Source: Diphasiastrum complanatum | Taxonomy: Eukaryota; Streptophyta; Lycopodiopsida; Lycopodiales; Lycopodiaceae | Reading direction: 5' to 3' | DNA length: 64,000 bases | NCBI GenBank assembly: GCA_029204225.1 | Contig: CM055108.1 | Location: 8,866,601 to 8,930,600, forward strand | Part shown: piece after piece, positions 59,783-64,000 of the stretch | Position numbering within the stretch: the stretch's first letter is position 1 | How the letters are laid out: each line of letters opens with the position of its first letter | Translations under genes and position numbers: made by a program | Notes under the pieces: generated by a model | Databases searched by the model: none | Seen by the model: the letters and a program-made list of their open reading frames with translations, nothing else | Told to the model about the DNA's origin: nothing

Positions 59783-62689
59783 TCATAAGACTCCACATAT
59801 CCCCTTCCTCAACTGTCCAATGGCCCGCAAACAATTTGATTTATGTCCTTTTTTGTCGCTTTCGGCTAGTTGGGGGTTTTTGTGGAAAATAGCCTTGGCT
59901 CGAGCTTCATCCTCTTCATTTTCTTGCTCCAATGTCAGTCCTTTTGTTGCTAGAAATAGTTGTTCTTCTGGTTGTAGTCTTCTTGGAATGAAAAATTTGG
60001 ATAACCACCCATTCATTGATTGTTGATTGGTGCAAGGGGGTTATCAATTAATGTATTATTAACAAGATGTGTATACCAACTATTCTCGGTCAGGATTTCA
60101 GACATCTCGGCAGAAGGGATAGTTAGTGAAAGGGCAGCATATGTATATTTGGGAAATTTTGCTTTAATATACAGTTGTTGAACAGACAGGAGGGCATACG
60201 AAATGAGAGAAGCAATATTTACGTGGCTCTAAGTATAATATGGTCTAGTTATTGAGTTAGTGGAGCGAAGTATATTATTTGCTTTTACTTCCTCCAAATA
60301 ACAAGAATAGTTAGTTTTCCAATCTATGTAGATTTCCCACAGATCAGGGAATAATAACGGATGAGTAACTCGAGAAGAAATCGATTTAGAGTTAGAAACA
60401 ACTTCTTTCACATCAAAAATGTTAAATGATTCTAACTTATTCAAATACTGATCCAATGCTGAAAAAATATTATTTTCAAATGTTCTTAGGTATTCTAAGA
60501 TGTATATGTACAAGGATCCTGTGACCACATGAATATAGTTAGTTTGCACATTGAGCTTGTTCTGAAGAATGGCAAGGGCGAGGATTCCTTTTTGATGTAC
60601 AGTTAGTCTAGACCATAAAGTATTTATGTTAGAAAAAGTCCAAGGGTTCTCCCATTGTTCTTTTGTGTAACAAAAAAGTTTAGGTAAAAAAAGGTAATCC
60701 ATTCTCCATTGGAGTTCTGGACTACAAAAAGGTGGAATAAAAAATGTTAGTTCATGATGAAATGTCAGAAATTCTGAACTTAGTAGTGAGTAGACAATCT
60801 TGTTTTTCTTTATAACTACTCCACTTGGTGATGCCTGGACTTGGTATGGAATGACGCTTAACACCTCCGGTTGGTCTTCAGTAGCTTGTACCTCTGCAGC
60901 ATCCTTGGTTTTAGTCTGTGTTTCTTGATCTCTTAGGATCTGCCTGCAGATGGTATCCGTTTGGATGGCCTTTTCTGACATTATTGGGACTGGCTCATCT
61001 GTGTGCGTCTCTTGATCTTGTCCTTGCGCTGCTTCTTCCGCATCATAAATCTGCATTTGGCCTGATTGGAATTTGGCCTCTTCTAATTCTTCCTTCAGCT
61101 TCTCATAAGCAATCATCTGCGGTTGTAGATATTGCATCTGGAAGGTTTGGATCATCCTCTCTTGGATTCCCTTCCATGCACCAGATCAATTCAGTACCTG
61201 CCATGAGATACGCAGGCACTGAGTGTGACTTCGGTGCTGATTCGCCACAGTATTGCCTCTTCGGCCTGTTTCTTGTATATCTGATTGTCTTTCTTTTACA
61301 TTTCTGCAAAATTTTGTAGTTGGGCAATTTATTCCCTGAGCACTGCTGAGTTCATTGCTCAGCTTTGCATTGCTACTCTGAAGAGTAGTTTGCACTCGTC
61401 TCTCCTCCTGCAAAGAAGCCTTCAGGGTCTGAAGTTGTTGTTTAAGTAGTATGTTCTCTCTTTCGAAGGCGTTGGACTGCTCTTGCATTTCTTCCAACAC
61501 TTCGAGCATGGCATCATGCCTTCCTTTCGCTTCTTCAAGCTCTGTATCTTTTCTGCTCAGTTCCGTGTTGGCTACTTCCAGCTCCTCATTTCTATAGGCC
61601 AACTCAGCCTTTGTTTCGCTCAGCTCTGTATTTTTTTGGGTGAGGTCTGTCCGGACTCTTTCATACTTGGACGCCAGCTTCCTGGATACCTTCTCCAAGC
61701 TAGCAAGATGCTGAATAGCTGCCCGAGTATCTGGCAGTAGTGTTCCAAAAACCTTTTGATATAACTCGGCATCGACGATTGGTTCCTCAACGATGCTTTT
61801 GCTGCCCTGCTGGTCATCAAAAAGCTGTTCTGCTCCTTGTGGTTCTGGCTCTTGTGGTATTTCAGCCTAATTATGCTCCTGATCAGCAGTGTCCTCCGCC
61901 TCCTCTTCTGCATTACTATTTCCTTCTTTGTTGGACAATGGTGTGTATTGTGATGATGGCAAAGTCATCCTCACCGTGCTCCCTTGACTTGATGATGATG
62001 ATGATGATGTGGCTACTATAGTGGTTGCCTTTGATGTCTGCATATGGGATTTCACCTCAATTGATGGGGCTAGATCTGGTAGTACTGGTGCAATCCTGAT
62101 ATCATCTTGCACTATCAGCACACCAGCATGCATACATAAAATGCCTATCTGTTGACCCAGCCTGGAGAATCGATTAACTTTTATTAATATACAGAATTGC
62201 TTGAAAAGCAATTTGTCCGAAGACAGTCTGTTCTCCATTTAAAGCTCTCAGCAGGTATCCCATATTGGTATTTGAAATTGTGTACTCTTGCTCTGGTAAG
62301 AAGATAGAAACAAGAGCAAATCGAATGAAGCTCTTGAGATTGGGGTCTCTTATGTAAGAGAGTTTGTATCCACGTTTCTCAAGATAAGCCTCTTCTTGAA
62401 AAGCTCCGCTCTCCGCAATGAAATCTGGTTTGATAACTGGCCTACTGCCGTCCATAGGCAATCCTAAGACACGACAGGAAAACCCCTCTGTGATAACAAT
62501 CTCTTGATTGTGGATGGTTGTGGAAATATGTCCTTCTGTTTTGCCCAAATTGCGGATAAGCTCATATCATAAATCAATAAGAATTACTGATGGATTGAAT
62601 TGAAGAAGACCTTCAATTTGCGCTCGAACAACTAGTGGTTGTAATACTGGTATCACTGGCTTTGGGTGCGTTTTGAATACAATCGCCAT
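59783..62689 (-). pseudogene. Large coiled-coil coding region, probably retroelement-derived
   Basis: Minus strand from an ATG at 62689 (MAIVFKTHPKPVIPVL). A TGA follows after about 40 codons; beyond it the frame continues with ITEGFSCRVLGLPMDGSRPV, KSFIRFALVSIFLPEQEYT and NMGYLLRALNGEQTVFGQIA. Next, in shifting frames, come a Ser/acidic linker (62100-61867), a long coiled coil with heptad-like ELSRKDTELEEAKGRHDAML (61698-61186) and a C-terminal helical part (61155-60229: TKEQWENPWTFSNINTLWSRL). The N-terminal pattern resembles gag-like or plant-mobile-domain ORFs that are repetitive in plants. It lies just 3' of a gypsy pol fragment on the same strand, so it may be the next element's gag or an extra ORF. 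I do not recognise a specific family. Confidence 0.4.
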
Positions 62690-63239
62690 AGTGCTTGCAG
62701 ATGTAAACGAGTGATGGCAGACAAGAGCTTGATCGCAACAATTTGCAATTCAGAGAGCAAGAGAGATGGAAAGTGGTAGCGACAACAACTGAAGTGTTTG
62801 AGGTTTTAGGCGTATTGATGGTATTTCGGCGGATTAGACTAATATTAAATGGAAGCGTGTCCTTTGTTTTGAAGGTACATACTCAATAATGAAGTGTCTA
62901 GTCCTAAAACAAAAATAAATAGATAAATAAATAAATAAATAAACAAAATACACAAATGCTTCGCTTGGTAAATCAAAGCAAAAATTACTATGTGAAAAAT
63001 GTGATTGTGTCGGAAGGTAGAAAATTCCGAAAAATGCGAAGGTAAGTGTCACAATTTCCATATTTCTAAAATGGTAAATTCCAATGTAGTGTCGCATTTT
63101 TTGCAAAGTATAAAATGTAGCGAAGGTCTCGGGTTTTTCGCAATACAAACAATGCAGCATGCTTCGGCATTTTCGCTAAAATGTAAACTAGTTTCGACAT
63201 TTTCGCTAATACTTCGGTAAAAAAAAAATAATTGGACAA
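62690..63239. other. Gene-free interval with AAAT-type repeat
   Basis: Contains an (AAAT)n-like tract at 62910-62945 and tcg-cat-ttttgc words. It separates the gypsy pol fragment from the coiled-coil region. No LTR ends were found. Confidence 0.5.
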
Positions 63240-64000
63240 AAAATGACGGCCTTCAGAAATTGATGTATCGGACATTAGTCATAGTTGCGCTGCACCCTTG
63301 AACCATTTACTCGAGTGTCAAGTAAATGTCCTTGGAGATCAGCTAACTGAAGTGATCCATTTTTAAAAACTTCTATAACTTTATATGGTCACATCCATAT
63401 GGTATGTAATTTTCCAGGAAACAACATGTGTCTATTATCATACAGAAGCACATAGTCCCCTTGTTTAATTTTTATTTTCTTGATGGATTGATCAAAAATT
63501 TCTTTTCTTTTATTCTAAACTCGTTCAGTCTCGATTAATGAAAGACGACGATCCTCAACTGTTTATTAAAATGTTCAGGATATATTTGGTCCTGTAAAAA
63601 AATTAATAACGTCCCTATAAATTGATGTTTTTGATTGAATATGCATTATATGTTCATCTGGAAATTCATCAGAAATGGGTTCTAATTCATTTTTTGTTTG
63701 GAGGCGGGATATATAGTCGGCATTTTGATGATCCTTGCCTCTTCTTAATTCTATTTCATAATTAAACTCATCTAATAATAATACCCATCTAGCTATTCTA
63801 CCCGAAAGATCAGATTTATTCACTAAATGTTTTAATGTGTAATGATCTACGTGAAAAACAAAAGGATATCCTAAAAGGTATTGTCTAAATTTCTTTATTG
63901 AATAAATCATTCCTAGTGCTTCTCGCTCTGTAGCGGAATAATTCTTTTCTAATGCAACGAGTTGCTTTCCCGCATAGTAAATTGGATAATCTATATTTTG
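63240..64000 (-). pseudogene. Ty3/gypsy RNase H and integrase C-terminus, core deleted
   Basis: Minus strand entering from the right edge. YYAGKQLVALEKNYSATERE, then FVFHVDHYTLKHLVNKSD, ARWVLLLDEFNYEIELRRGK and NADYISRL are the classic Ty3/gypsy RNase H end. After about 63590 the sequence jumps to GDYVLLYDNRHMLFPGKLH and PYKVIEVFKNGSLQLADLQ, the C-terminal domain of integrase. The zinc-binding and catalytic DDE parts of integrase are missing, so a deletion lies near 63560-63590. Two stops interrupt the integrase tail. The element continues beyond the window. Confidence 0.85.

Overview
The window looks like nuclear DNA of a vascular land plant. It has plant-type introns of about 80-900 bases (GT-AG, one GC-AG), an intronless JINGUBANG-like WD40 gene pair, an ABC1-kinase gene, Ty1/copia and Ty3/gypsy retroelement remains, and abundant microsatellites. 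A fern or a gymnosperm would fit the repeat-rich, gene-poor layout, but the sequence does not decide this. Only three ordinary host genes look intact: two WD40 genes (2916-4295 and 14314-15690), which lie in a 4.4-4.7 kb direct segmental duplication (about 940-5345 and 12393-17092), and a 12-exon ABC1/UbiB-family kinase gene (34586-38522). ||| Layout. 1-17.1 kb: the WD40 duplication, with an ABCB-transporter gene fragment, a zinc-knuckle fragment and a LINE reverse-transcriptase relic between the copies. 17.4-21.5 kb: retroelement debris ending in a Ty3/gypsy integrase and chromodomain-like tail with a 518-bp 3' LTR. 21.5-22.2 kb: a GTAAGT hexamer array. 22.3-32.1 kb: the main attraction (below). 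34.6-38.5 kb: the kinase gene. 40-58 kb: gene fragments, LINE-like ORF1, a third BAH-like copy, a degenerate gag region, minisatellites and a copia RT/RNase H relic. 59.8-64 kb: a coiled-coil-rich, probably retroelement-derived coding region and a Ty3/gypsy pol fragment running off the window. ||| The most unusual object is an 8.45-kb element (23689-32141) bounded by 36/37-bp terminal inverted repeats that differ by one indel. Inside are four genes. (A) encodes a protein with a BAH-like region, interrupted by three short introns. (B) is a DDE-like transposase candidate whose N-terminus reads MARTKQTAR, the exact start of histone H3 with its K4 and R8 context. (C) encodes an unrecognised acidic protein with a GC-AG intron. 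(D), convergent to C, is an intact 386-residue coiled-coil protein ending in a full histone H3 fold. The element therefore carries the H3 tail on one protein and the H3 core on another, plus a putative chromatin-reader domain. B and C are decayed (in-frame TAG stops and one frameshift), while A and D are open. A second BAH-like pseudogene lies 36 bp outside the left terminus, and a third, more decayed one lies at 46.2-47.1 kb, so the family is repetitive. I know of no described plant transposon with this gene set, but I could not search.
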